A stretch of DNA of 6,642 bases from Candidatus Heimdallarchaeota archaeon (GCA_030667035.1 DAOUWQ010000084.1:1-6642), one strand, 5' to 3'. Shown: positions 1-5,512, counted from the first letter of the stretch. Translations and numbers: made by a program. Notes: generated from the sequence alone by a model not told the origin.

Positions 1-563
1 ATACGATAAGGTCCTACATCAAAGATGGTCTTAGAAGTATAATAATTACCCAACCAAGAAAAAGTTTATTTTCCGAGGAATTCATAGAGCATATTCAGAA
101 ACATCATAAATGGTTAACTCAGGAGACAAGCTCTTCTTTTCTTACGATCGGAGCAATAGAGGGTTGTGCTAGTAATGATAGCGAAGTTTCAGAATTGATT
201 CAAACAGAAACTTTTCAAAAAATAGTTAGTGAAACTACAACTAATGAAACAAGAAATATCCTTGAGGAATTAGAAGAACGTCTTAACAAGGTTGCTCAAG
301 GAGAAGTAGTGTTATACACTCTCCAAGAGATTGAGGAATTAGCTTATGGTCAATGGAGATATGGCAAACGACAACCAGATTATGTCATGCTTACTAATAA
401 CTTTCTAAAAAAAAACAAACAAAAACAGCGTTTACAACGGCTTTTACAAATTCTCGAAAATAAAAAAGTGAAAACAAAAATAATTGATGCGGATACTGCC
501 GCAGGAGAACGGATAAACCAGTTTGGTGGATTAATCTGCTTTACGAAAACTAGTGAGAATTAA
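1..563 (+). CDS. eRF1/Pelota-superfamily protein, C-terminal part (5' end outside window)
   Basis: The frame is open from base 3 to the TAA at 561-563, giving 186 visible residues with no stop, so the gene enters from the left. The TTG at 195 is an internal codon, not the start. The visible part looks like the central and C-terminal domains of the Pelota/eRF1/Vms1-type family. It starts with a strand-rich stretch of the type YIKDGLRSIIITQP, then a 'KHHKWL' helix, a long helix ending NILEELEERLN, a 'VLYTLQEIEELAYG' segment, a 'DYVMLTNNF' strand, and an ending of the kind 'AAGERINQFGGLICF'. That last pattern matches the GEQLxxLGGIAAxLR ending of Pelota and eRF1. Such proteins act in the ribosomal A site in termination or rescue of stalled ribosomes. 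The N-terminal domain is missing from view, so it is unclear whether a GGQ or other catalytic motif is present, and Pelota, aRF1 and a Vms1-like hydrolase cannot be separated. The ending is divergent from canonical Pelota, so a paralogue is likely. Family assignment is fairly sure, exact member unsure. Confidence 0.7.
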   Translation, partial: TIRSYIKDGLRSIIITQPRKSLFSEEFIEHIQKHHKWLTQETSSSFLTIGAIEGCASNDSEVSELIQTETFQKIVSETTTNETRNILEELEERLNKVAQGEVVLYTLQEIEELAYGQWRYGKRQPDYVMLTNNFLKKNKQKQRLQRLLQILENKKVKTKIIDADTAAGERINQFGGLICFTKTSEN

Positions 564-617
564 CTTAATGGCCTTAGGGAATAATGCATAGTTTAACCCT
601 ATAGCAATTTTTGTTAA

Positions 618-854
618 ATTGACAATAAAGATACAAAAGAACCTCACAAAGTACCAGATCACATTGAGAATTATGCTAAACTCTACGAATTCGCTCTCAG
701 ACCCATTTTTGAATCGATACATGAGCAAAAGTTTTCCGCTGCAAAGATAGATAAAATCAAGGCAACTGAATTTACTGATTCTACAAGGAATTTTGATATG
801 ATAGATTCTTTCAAACTCAACATATTTAATAATCACTATATTTTATGGTATTAG
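618..854 (+). pseudogene. possible decayed coding remnant in the spacer
   Basis: This plus-strand frame stays open for 78 codons between the TAA at 615-617 and the TAG at 852-854. Its translation looks protein-like in the middle ('DHIENYAKLYEFALRP' and 'IFESIHEQKFSAAKIDKI', amphipathic and charged). It has no ATG, GTG or TTG before base 798 and no Shine-Dalgarno site, and its end overlaps the likely promoter of the next gene. I do not recognise the family. The opposite strand (531-836) is also open but reads as a hydrophobic antisense shadow. The frame could be a relic of a lost gene or chance. Confidence 0.2.
822..831 (+). promoter_or_regulatory. candidate TATA box of the deglycase-kinase operon
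   Basis: The sequence ATATTTAATA lies about 35-44 bases ahead of the TTG start at 866, leaving room for a transcription start near 850 and a short leader carrying GAGG at 854-857. A second AT-rich element (TATATTTTA, 838-846) is possible but would give a leaderless transcript. Confidence 0.35.
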
Positions 855-865
855 AGGAATTCTAA

Positions 866-1885
866 TTGATTAAGCCTTTCAACAAAGAGCAATATATTCA
901 AACTTTAAACAATGCAATGGAATTAATACCAGAAGCAGTAAAACTGGGCAAAGAATTAAGTAACAAGAAATTTAAACGGATTTTTTTTGTTGGTTGTGGA
1001 GCACCAAATAGAATCATGTTAAATTTTGAATATTGGATTCAGAGAATTGTAACTAAGTTAGAAGTTAGAAATTACTTCCCAGCAGAATTTATTCATCAAA
1101 ATACTAATTCATTAGATGCTCAAACATTAGTAATTTTAGGTTCTTATTCTGGAACAACAAAAGAAACTGTAGAAGCAGCTGATTTTTTGAAAGGAAAACC
1201 TTGTACAACCTTAGCAATAACAAGATTACCAGAGCTTCCTTTGGCAAAAAAGGTTCAATATACTCTTTTATATGGTGAAACAAAAAGTGGTGATTATTCG
1301 AGATTCATTGTTGCGTTAGCTTTTCTAAGTTCACTATTAAATGAATTAGACGAGAAATGGAATTTTCATGAGGATGTTCTTTTATCCCTTCAAGTTTTAC
1401 CTCAAAGATTAGCTGATGCGATAGAAAAATCAGAGGGACGAATGAAAGAAGACGCTCAAAAATTAAAAGATGAAACTCATATTTATGTTATAGGTTCAGG
1501 ACCAATGTATGGTACAGCATATATTATGGCAAAATGTGCATTAACTGAAATGTTGTGGATTCCTTCTCATCCTGTTATTGGCGCAGAATTTTTCCATGGC
1601 GCGTTTGAGGTCTTTAATGAATCAACTCCAGTAATAACACTGGTTGGTGTTGATCCCTCAAGAGCAGAGGCTGAAAGAGTAGTTGACTTCTGTAATAAGT
1701 ATACTAAAAAACAAATTGTATATGATACTCAAGACTATTCCATGGAAGGAATAGCTCCGAAAGTAAAGGGAATAATCTCTTCAATAATATTAGACGCAGC
1801 AACTAGACGATTAATTGATTATTTAGCAGATTTTAAAGAACATGATAAAACGCAAAGAAAATTCATGGGAAAGGTAGACTATTAA
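866..1885 (+). CDS. frlB: SIS-domain Amadori-phosphate deglycase, FrlB-like
   Basis: This 339-residue protein has two SIS (sugar isomerase) domains. The length and ending match bacterial fructoselysine 6-phosphate deglycase FrlB (about 340 residues): FrlB ends 'DHN..DRRYYGGLVEY', and this ends 'EHDKTQRKFMGKVDY'. The first SIS domain (about 35-165) has 'FFVGCGAP' at 40-47 and the phosphate-binding 'GSYSGTTKET' at 92-101. The second (about 200-320) has 'VIGSGPMYGTAY' at 208-219. Glu228 ('LTEMLW') and His244 ('GAEFFHGAFE') lie 16 residues apart, the spacing of the catalytic Glu/His pair of GlmS and of FraB/FrlB-type deglycases, so the active site looks intact. Family reaction: a fructosamine 6-phosphate plus water gives glucose 6-phosphate plus the amine (lysine for FrlB). 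There is no glutaminase domain, so it is not GlmS. The TTG start is chosen because GAGG (854-857) lies 8 bases upstream; the next candidate is the ATG of codon 18. It overlaps the kinase gene by one base. The exact substrate is uncertain: fructoselysine, fructose-asparagine, deoxyfructosyl-glutamine or another. Confidence 0.8.
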   Translation: MIKPFNKEQYIQTLNNAMELIPEAVKLGKELSNKKFKRIFFVGCGAPNRIMLNFEYWIQRIVTKLEVRNYFPAEFIHQNTNSLDAQTLVILGSYSGTTKETVEAADFLKGKPCTTLAITRLPELPLAKKVQYTLLYGETKSGDYSRFIVALAFLSSLLNELDEKWNFHEDVLLSLQVLPQRLADAIEKSEGRMKEDAQKLKDETHIYVIGSGPMYGTAYIMAKCALTEMLWIPSHPVIGAEFFHGAFEVFNESTPVITLVGVDPSRAEAERVVDFCNKYTKKQIVYDTQDYSMEGIAPKVKGIISSIILDAATRRLIDYLADFKEHDKTQRKFMGKVDY

Positions 1886-2697
1886 TGCTTAGTATCATTG
1901 GTGTTGGGGATAATGTTGTTGATAAATATGTTAACATGGGAATGATGTTTCCTGGTGGGAATGCTGTAAATGTAGCAACTTTAGCTCATAGATACGGTGC
2001 CGCAAGTAGTTATATAGGCTGGCTTGGAAATGATGTTTATGGTCAGCTAATAAAAAACGCGTTAGAAGCAGAAGGAATCGATGTTTCTCGCTGCTATATG
2101 TTTGAAGGTGTAACAACTTTTGTAGAATTAACTTTAATTGATGGCAATCGCACTTTTGGTAAAGTTAGAAGAGGAATGAGTGGAAAAATAATATTAACTG
2201 AAGAAGATTATCGCTTCATTTCAAAACACGATCTTACGCACACGAGCATATACAGTAATTTAGAAAAGAGCATTCAACAATTACAAGAATCATCAAAAAT
2301 ACTCTCTTTTGATTTTTCATCAGGTTGGTCGGATGACTATTTAAAAGAAATCGCACCACATGTTAACATAGCTATTCTGTCGTTAGAAGACCAAACAAAA
2401 ATTAATATTGAAGTTAAAGCCCAGTGGATTTATGAATTGGGGCCAAAACTTGTCCTATTAACTCAAGGTGAAAAGGGAGCTTATTTGTATGATGGTACAA
2501 AGCTTTGGCATCAAAAAATCATTCCAACAAAGGTTGTAGATACACTTGGTGCTGGTGATGCTTTTGCAGCGGAATTTTTAGTGGAATATCTTCTTAAAAA
2601 ACCAATAAAAACAGCTTTAAGAAAAGCAGCGGAAGCTGCTGCAGAAACTTGTGGATATTTTGGTGCTTTTGGTCATGGAAAAAAAATAGTACAATGA
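1885..2697 (+). CDS. frlD: PfkB-family sugar kinase, fructoselysine 6-kinase FrlD-like
   Basis: This 270-residue protein is a PfkB/ribokinase-family kinase, close in size to bacterial FrlD (about 260). The N-terminus 'GVGDNVVDKYVNMG..FPGGNAVNVA' (residues 6-31) is strikingly like E. coli FrlD 'GDNCVDIYPQ...SGGNAVNVA'. The diagnostic second PfkB signature is intact: 'DTLGAGDAFAAEF' at 219-231, with the expected catalytic base at Asp225. 'LTQGEKGAYLYDG' (192-204) is the usual strand before the nucleotide site. FrlD enzymes phosphorylate the sugar C6 of fructoselysine with ATP, making the substrate of FrlB. The ATG at 1885 shares one base with the TAA of the deglycase gene (TAATG), and GGAAAGG about ten bases upstream can act as ribosome site, so the two are translationally coupled and almost surely work in one pathway. 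No transporter or transcription regulator is attached to the pair. A kinase for another fructosamine remains possible. Confidence 0.8.
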   Translation: MLSIIGVGDNVVDKYVNMGMMFPGGNAVNVATLAHRYGAASSYIGWLGNDVYGQLIKNALEAEGIDVSRCYMFEGVTTFVELTLIDGNRTFGKVRRGMSGKIILTEEDYRFISKHDLTHTSIYSNLEKSIQQLQESSKILSFDFSSGWSDDYLKEIAPHVNIAILSLEDQTKINIEVKAQWIYELGPKLVLLTQGEKGAYLYDGTKLWHQKIIPTKVVDTLGAGDAFAAEFLVEYLLKKPIKTALRKAAEAAAETCGYFGAFGHGKKIVQ

Positions 2698-2760
2698 AAT
2701 CTTAAATACTAATTTAAAGTAACTTTGATATTAAGTATCCAATGATTCTAATTGATTGAG

Positions 2761-2766
2761 AAAAAA
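2761..2766 (-). terminator. T-tract terminator after the YwbE-like gene
   Basis: On the minus strand six T residues occur three bases after the TGA of the YwbE-like gene, with no hairpin needed. This is the usual archaeal form. On the plus strand no run of five or more T follows the kinase gene in the 71-base convergent spacer. Confidence 0.35.
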
Positions 2767-2768
2767 GA

Positions 2769-2972
2769 TCATTGCTCGGTAGCAATAATTTTAGCGACCC
2801 TACCTATTTTTCCAGAAGTGAGTCTTACTTTAATACCTCGAGGATGTTGGGGGGCATTAGTTAAAATATCCTTAACAATTCCTTTGGTTAATTTTCCTGA
2901 ACGTTGATTATATTTTTCAATTACGTATTCTTTTAATCCTATTTTGATATCCTTGCGATTTGTTCCATTCAT
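2769..2972 (-). CDS. YwbE family protein (DUF2196)
   Basis: The 67-residue product matches the small YwbE/DUF2196 family almost end to end. It has 'RKDIKIGLKEYVI' at 6-18, 'QRSGKLTKGIVKDILTNA' at 23-40, 'HPRGIKVRLTSGKIGRV' at 43-59, and a short tail. The family is 60-70 residues, found in bacteria and archaea, and predicted as a small beta-barrel-like protein. I know of no established function, so none is given. The ATG at 2970-2972 gives the usual family N-terminus. AAGGG lies about 12 bases upstream on the minus strand, a weak and distant ribosome site, so a short-leader or leaderless message is possible. The gene is convergent with the kinase and 57 bases downstream of the hydrolase gene on the same strand. 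The palindrome at 2999-3014 in that gap suggests its own promoter rather than simple read-through. Confidence 0.85.
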   Translation of the reverse strand: MNGTNRKDIKIGLKEYVIEKYNQRSGKLTKGIVKDILTNAPQHPRGIKVRLTSGKIGRVAKIIATEQ

Positions 2973-2998
2973 AAAACACTAAACCCTTGGTTTCTCTT

Positions 2999-3014
2999 GA
3001 TAAGTATTCTTATC
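2999..3014. promoter_or_regulatory. perfect palindrome GATAAG-TATT-CTTATC upstream of the YwbE-like gene
   Basis: Six-base arms flank a four-base spacer, 27 bases ahead of the ATG of the minus-strand YwbE-like gene. That is where an archaeal TATA box would sit for a message with almost no leader. The half-site ATAAGTAT (3000-3007) recurs in the larger repeat at 3670-3703. It may be an operator, or an AT-rich promoter that happens to be symmetric. Confidence 0.35.
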
Positions 3015-3029
3015 GTGAAAATTTGTGAA

Positions 3030-3650
3030 CTAATCTTTGTTCTCACATATAAAATGGCATGATTCAGCGCCTTCTCCAATTGTATTGCCAACACCACCTC
3101 GATGAAAGATTACCTTATCTGGCATGTATAAATTGTAAAGTGCATTATCTATATTGCAAAATACACACAGTAACTCTGGACAAGCAAATTTGGTAAAAGC
3201 TCCTTTAAAAATACAATTTTTAACTTTGAATTCATACTTTTTATCACTCTGTTCAATAATTTCCATTCTGTTTAAGCGCATTGGTCCTTCTTTTTTAAAA
3301 CGCTGCTGATATGTTATGAGATTTTCAAAGGTATGCGAAGGTTCCTCTACAAATCTAAATAATGCCATTTGTTTTGCAAGAGCTACTGGAACCATTACTG
3401 TTTTCACCAGTGCTAGAGCTTTCTCATTATCCATTTTCTTTCTAAATAATGAATACAGTGAAATGGCTGCAGACACAATGTTTGTTATATCCTCAGGCCA
3501 TTTTTTTGGAAGTTCTTTTCTTATTTTAGACATAGTGATTTTCAGTTTGATCATGAAAATGGTTGGATGTCTAATATATCCTTTCAAAACACCACGCAGT
3601 ATTAGGGTTGTATCTGGTTCCGCACAATTTTCGATGCTTGTTTTTATCAT
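3030..3650 (-). CDS. L-2-amino-thiazoline-4-carboxylic acid hydrolase family protein
   Basis: The product is about 206 residues from the ATG at 3650, or 210 from an in-frame GTG at 3662. Numbering here is from the GTG. The C-terminal third carries the pattern of the ATC hydrolase family: Cys150 ending a strand, 'FACPELLCVFCNIDNALY' at 159-176, 'VIFHRGGVGNTIGEGAESC' at 184-202, then 'HFIC'. The N-terminal two thirds are helical. Named members open the thiazoline ring of L-2-amino-thiazoline-4-carboxylate on the way to cysteine, but most relatives have no tested role. Six cysteines fall in the last 61 residues, including C161-x4-C166-x2-C169. There is no signal peptide or membrane segment, so it is likely cytosolic. 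I prefer the ATG because GTGGGAAAG lies just before it and a TATATA element at 3681-3686 would start transcription near 3657, downstream of the GTG. The aminotransferase gene is divergent. Family call is fairly sure; the substrate is not. Confidence 0.65.
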   Translation of the reverse strand: MIKTSIENCAEPDTTLILRGVLKGYIRHPTIFMIKLKITMSKIRKELPKKWPEDITNIVSAAISLYSLFRKKMDNEKALALVKTVMVPVALAKQMALFRFVEEPSHTFENLITYQQRFKKEGPMRLNRMEIIEQSDKKYEFKVKNCIFKGAFTKFACPELLCVFCNIDNALYNLYMPDKVIFHRGGVGNTIGEGAESCHFICENKD

Positions 3651-3669
3651 TTTCTTTCCCACAAATGTT

Positions 3670-3703
3670 TTAATATAAGTATATATGCATTTACTTATAT
3701 TAA
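3670..3703. promoter_or_regulatory. 34-base inverted repeat in the divergent hydrolase/aminotransferase spacer
   Basis: Two perfect 12-base arms, TTAATATAAGTA (3670-3681) and TACTTATATTAA (3692-3703), flank the ten bases TATATGCATT. The repeat starts 8 bases from the possible GTG and 20 bases from the preferred ATG of the minus-strand hydrolase gene, and includes its likely TATA element. The position suggests an operator for that gene and perhaps for the divergent aminotransferase gene 112 bases away. Confidence 0.45.
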
Positions 3704-3815
3704 TTTTCTCTTAGTTTCTTAAAGAGTAAAAAATCTATTAAGCAGAAACATTAAAGCATTCAGAAGTCACTTTGTATTTAGAAAAATTAGTAAAAATTTC
3801 ACAGGAACGAAAAAA

Positions 3816-4985
3816 ATGTCTAAAAATTGGAGAGCTTCAGATCGTGTCTTGCAGATTCAGAAATCAGCTATTCATGAGATGACTAGATTATCTAAAGGAA
3901 TAAAGGATGTTGCATTTTTGTCTTGGGCTAAACCAACTTCAGATACGCCTAAGCACATTAAGGATGGGGCTATTAAAGCAATTAACGAAGGGCTTGTTGG
4001 TGGTTATTCTCCTAATGAAGGAATACTTGAATTGCGTCAAGAGATTGTTAGAAAACTAAAACGAGATAATAATATTACTGCAACACCCGATCAAATAATT
4101 GTTACTGTTGGTGCTATTGAGGGATTAGCTGATGCAATAATGGCAATAATTGATCCTGGGGATGAAGTTATTTTACCAACACCAACTTATTCAACTCATA
4201 TCCGTCAAGTTATTATTGCATCAGGCAAACCTGTTCTTGTGCCTTTGAATGAAGAGGAAGGATTTGTTTTTGATATTGAAGCAGTTAAAAAGGCAATAAC
4301 ACCTAAAACAAAAGCAATTCTTTATTGTTCTCCAAATAATCCTACTGGGACAGTATTTAGTGAAAAGAATCTACGGCAACTTGCTGATCTTGCCCTTGAA
4401 AACAATCTGATGATTATTACAGATGAAGCTTATGAATATTTTATTTATGATGGTCAAAAGCATTTTAGCATTGGTTCAATCCCTGATATGCGAGATAATG
4501 TTGTTAGTTGTTTTACTTTTACTAAAACCTATGCAATGACTGGTTGGAGAATTGGGTATTTACATGCAGAAGATGAATTAATTCCCCAGATAAAAAAAGC
4601 GCATATACCTTTTGCTATATGTGCGCCAGTAGTGTCTCAATATGCAGCTCTATCAGCTTTGAAAGGTTCTCAAGATTGCGTCAAAGAATTTAGAAACCAT
4701 TATCGTACAACTCGAGATTTAATGTGTGAACGTCTTGATCAACTCAGTTCGATCTTTCAATATGTGAAACCCGCTGGCTCATATTTAATGTTCCCAAAAA
4801 TACTCCATAAAGAGGGAGAAGATTCTATGACATTCTGCAAAAAATTACTAAAAGAAGCAAAAGTATCCACGACTCCCGGTATAGCTTTTGGACCAACCGG
4901 TGAAGGTCACTTAAGATTATCATTTTGTGTTCCAGAAGAGCAAATAAATTTGGCGTTTGATCGAATGGAAGCCTATTTCAAATAG
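3816..4985 (+). CDS. PLP-dependent class I/II aminotransferase
   Basis: This 389-residue protein is a full-length fold-type I aminotransferase of the aspartate/alanine/aromatic group. Visible cofactor and substrate residues are Tyr125 ('PTPTYS'), Asn175 in 'SPNNPTGTV' (172-180), Asp203 in 'ITDEAYEYF', the PLP-binding Lys237 in 'FTKTYAMTGWRIGY' (235-248), Arg245 nearby, and the substrate-carboxylate arginine Arg367 in 'HLRLSF'. 'GYSPNEGILELRQEI' (63-77) is the usual N-terminal segment. It moves an amino group between an amino acid and a 2-oxoacid such as 2-oxoglutarate; the specific pair cannot be read from the sequence. The ATG at 3816 gives the family N-terminus, with AGGAA (3803-3807) eight bases ahead. 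It stands alone on its strand, divergent from the ATC-hydrolase-like gene. All key residues are present, so it should be active. Confidence 0.9.
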   Translation: MSKNWRASDRVLQIQKSAIHEMTRLSKGIKDVAFLSWAKPTSDTPKHIKDGAIKAINEGLVGGYSPNEGILELRQEIVRKLKRDNNITATPDQIIVTVGAIEGLADAIMAIIDPGDEVILPTPTYSTHIRQVIIASGKPVLVPLNEEEGFVFDIEAVKKAITPKTKAILYCSPNNPTGTVFSEKNLRQLADLALENNLMIITDEAYEYFIYDGQKHFSIGSIPDMRDNVVSCFTFTKTYAMTGWRIGYLHAEDELIPQIKKAHIPFAICAPVVSQYAALSALKGSQDCVKEFRNHYRTTRDLMCERLDQLSSIFQYVKPAGSYLMFPKILHKEGEDSMTFCKKLLKEAKVSTTPGIAFGPTGEGHLRLSFCVPEEQINLAFDRMEAYFK

Positions 4986-4996
4986 GCTTTAGATTA

Positions 4997-5039
4997 TTTT
5001 TCTTACTTAAAGAATAAGATGTTCAAATTAAAATTTTTT
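4997..5039 (+). terminator. T-tracts after the aminotransferase gene
   Basis: Runs of five (4997-5001) and six (5034-5039) T residues follow within 55 bases of the stop codon in otherwise AT-rich DNA. They fit archaeal intrinsic termination. Confidence 0.4.
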
Positions 5040-5059
5040 AGCAAAATTTAATGGTACAT

Positions 5060-5066
5060 AAAAAAA
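5060..5066 (-). terminator. T-tract after the small minus-strand gene
   Basis: Seven A residues on the plus strand form a T7 run on the minus strand, 46 bases after the end of the small basic gene at 5113. It faces the aminotransferase terminator across a convergent spacer. Confidence 0.35.
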
Positions 5067-5112
5067 GCAAGAATCAAACATATGAAACTATTATTTTGGA
5101 TGCTGAAAGAAT

Positions 5113-5320
5113 TTATCTGCCAGCTAATAGTCTATATTTCATTCTTGCATCAGTTTGGTATTTTTTTACTTGTTCTTTGATTTTTTTCTTGTTGTCAATC
5201 ATTTCTTTTTTTCTCCGAGAGTTTTTATCTAAAGGTTCCTGCTATTAATGCTAATTTGACTTTTTGTTTCTGAATTTCTTCGTGGTATTTTTTTGAGTTG
5301 AGTTTTATTGTAGCGTTCAT
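5113..5320 (-). pseudogene. small basic lysine-rich protein gene, apparently frame-broken
   Basis: On the minus strand an ATG at 5320-5318 has a strong ribosome site GGTGAT (5331-5326) five bases upstream. It opens a 31-codon frame starting MNATIKLNSKKYHEEIQ and ending at the TAA 5227-5225. The +1 frame is open from 5241 to the TAA at 5115-5113 and reads QEPLDKNSRRKKEMIDN, then a Lys/Gln-rich helix ending MKYRLLAGR. Omitting one base between 5241 and 5228 would join them into one basic, mostly helical protein of about 68 residues. Alternatively they are two tiny proteins: the second could start at the ATG 5202-5200, with GGAG ten bases ahead, giving 29 residues. I recognise no family. The antisense plus-strand frame (5051-5248) is a phenylalanine-rich shadow of these lysine codons. 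A TATA box and operator-like repeats lie upstream, shared with the divergent regulator. A sequencing error, a true pseudogene or programmed +1 frameshifting are all possible. Confidence 0.45.
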
Positions 5321-5325
5321 TTTTT

Positions 5326-5331
5326 ATCACC
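5326..5331 (-). promoter_or_regulatory. ribosome binding site GGTGAT of the small minus-strand gene
   Basis: GGTGAT on the minus strand matches the archaeal anti-Shine-Dalgarno and stands five bases before the ATG at 5320. It is the main reason for calling the small gene on this strand. Confidence 0.6.
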
Positions 5332-5343
5332 GTTCTTATTGTT

Positions 5344-5360
5344 TGAGACTATTATTCTCA
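5344..5360. promoter_or_regulatory. inverted repeat TGAGA-N7-TCTCA
   Basis: Five-base arms, TGAGA (5344-5348) and TCTCA (5356-5360), flank seven bases. The site lies just downstream of the minus-strand TATA box, around the expected transcription start of the small gene, where a bound repressor would block transcription. It shares the TGAGA core with the other sites of this spacer. Confidence 0.45.
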
Positions 5361-5361
5361 T

Positions 5362-5376
5362 CAATATATATAAAGG
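5362..5376 (-). promoter_or_regulatory. TATA box of the small minus-strand gene
   Basis: Read on the minus strand, GAGAAACC followed by TTTATATATATTG gives a purine-rich BRE-like element and a very good archaeal TATA box. A start about 25 bases downstream would fall near 5340-5345, leaving a 20-25 base leader that contains the GGTGAT site. Confidence 0.55.
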
Positions 5377-5395
5377 TTTCTCATAATTTGAGAAA
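5377..5395. promoter_or_regulatory. inverted repeat TTTCTCA-N5-TGAGAAA
   Basis: Perfect seven-base arms flank TAATT. The left arm touches the BRE-like element of the minus-strand promoter, so a protein bound here could affect TFB or TBP binding. It is the most symmetric of the TGAGAA sites. Confidence 0.5.
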
Positions 5396-5443
5396 ATTAA
5401 GGACAATTCATCGGATTAACATTCTTTCATAATAAGAATAACG

Positions 5444-5451
5444 TTTAAATA
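5444..5451 (+). promoter_or_regulatory. TATA box of the winged-helix regulator gene
   Basis: TTTAAATA, preceded by AATAACG, stands about 70 bases ahead of the ATG at 5513. Initiation near 5471-5476 would leave a leader of roughly 40 bases. Confidence 0.45.
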
Positions 5452-5452
5452 T

Positions 5453-5480
5453 CTGAGAATACAATATAATGTACTGAGAA
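5453..5480 (+). promoter_or_regulatory. direct repeats CTGAGAA at the regulator promoter
   Basis: CTGAGAA occurs at 5453-5459 and 5474-5480. The copies are spaced 21 bases start to start, about two helical turns, and so on the same face of DNA. The first follows the TATA box directly and the second covers the expected start site. The same TGAGAA core follows the TATA box of the divergent gene, suggesting autoregulation. Confidence 0.45.
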
Positions 5481-5500
5481 CAGTAGGCTTAAACCCATAA

Positions 5501-5506
5501 AGGTGA
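5501..5506 (+). promoter_or_regulatory. ribosome binding site AGGTGA of the regulator gene
   Basis: AGGTGA lies six bases before the ATG at 5513. It is near-perfect for archaea and fixes that start. Confidence 0.6.
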
Positions 5507-5512
5507 ATTACA

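Noticed and set aside
531..836. 101-codon minus-strand open frame in the spacer
   Set aside because: It is Phe/Ile-rich, has no ribosome site, overlaps the end of the Pelota-like gene, and looks like the antisense of a charged plus-strand frame.
1931..2116. 61-codon minus-strand open frame
   Set aside because: It lies wholly inside the well-supported kinase gene and shows no family features.
3316..3678. 120-codon plus-strand open frame
   Set aside because: It is antisense to the hydrolase-like gene, whose conserved C-terminal motifs support the minus strand.
5051..5248. 65-codon plus-strand frame that looks like a small membrane protein
   Set aside because: Its Phe-rich hydrophobic stretch is the complement of lysine codons on the minus strand. 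It has no ribosome site and its first codons overlap the minus-strand T7 tract, while the minus strand has both a ribosome site and a TATA box. Not fully excluded.
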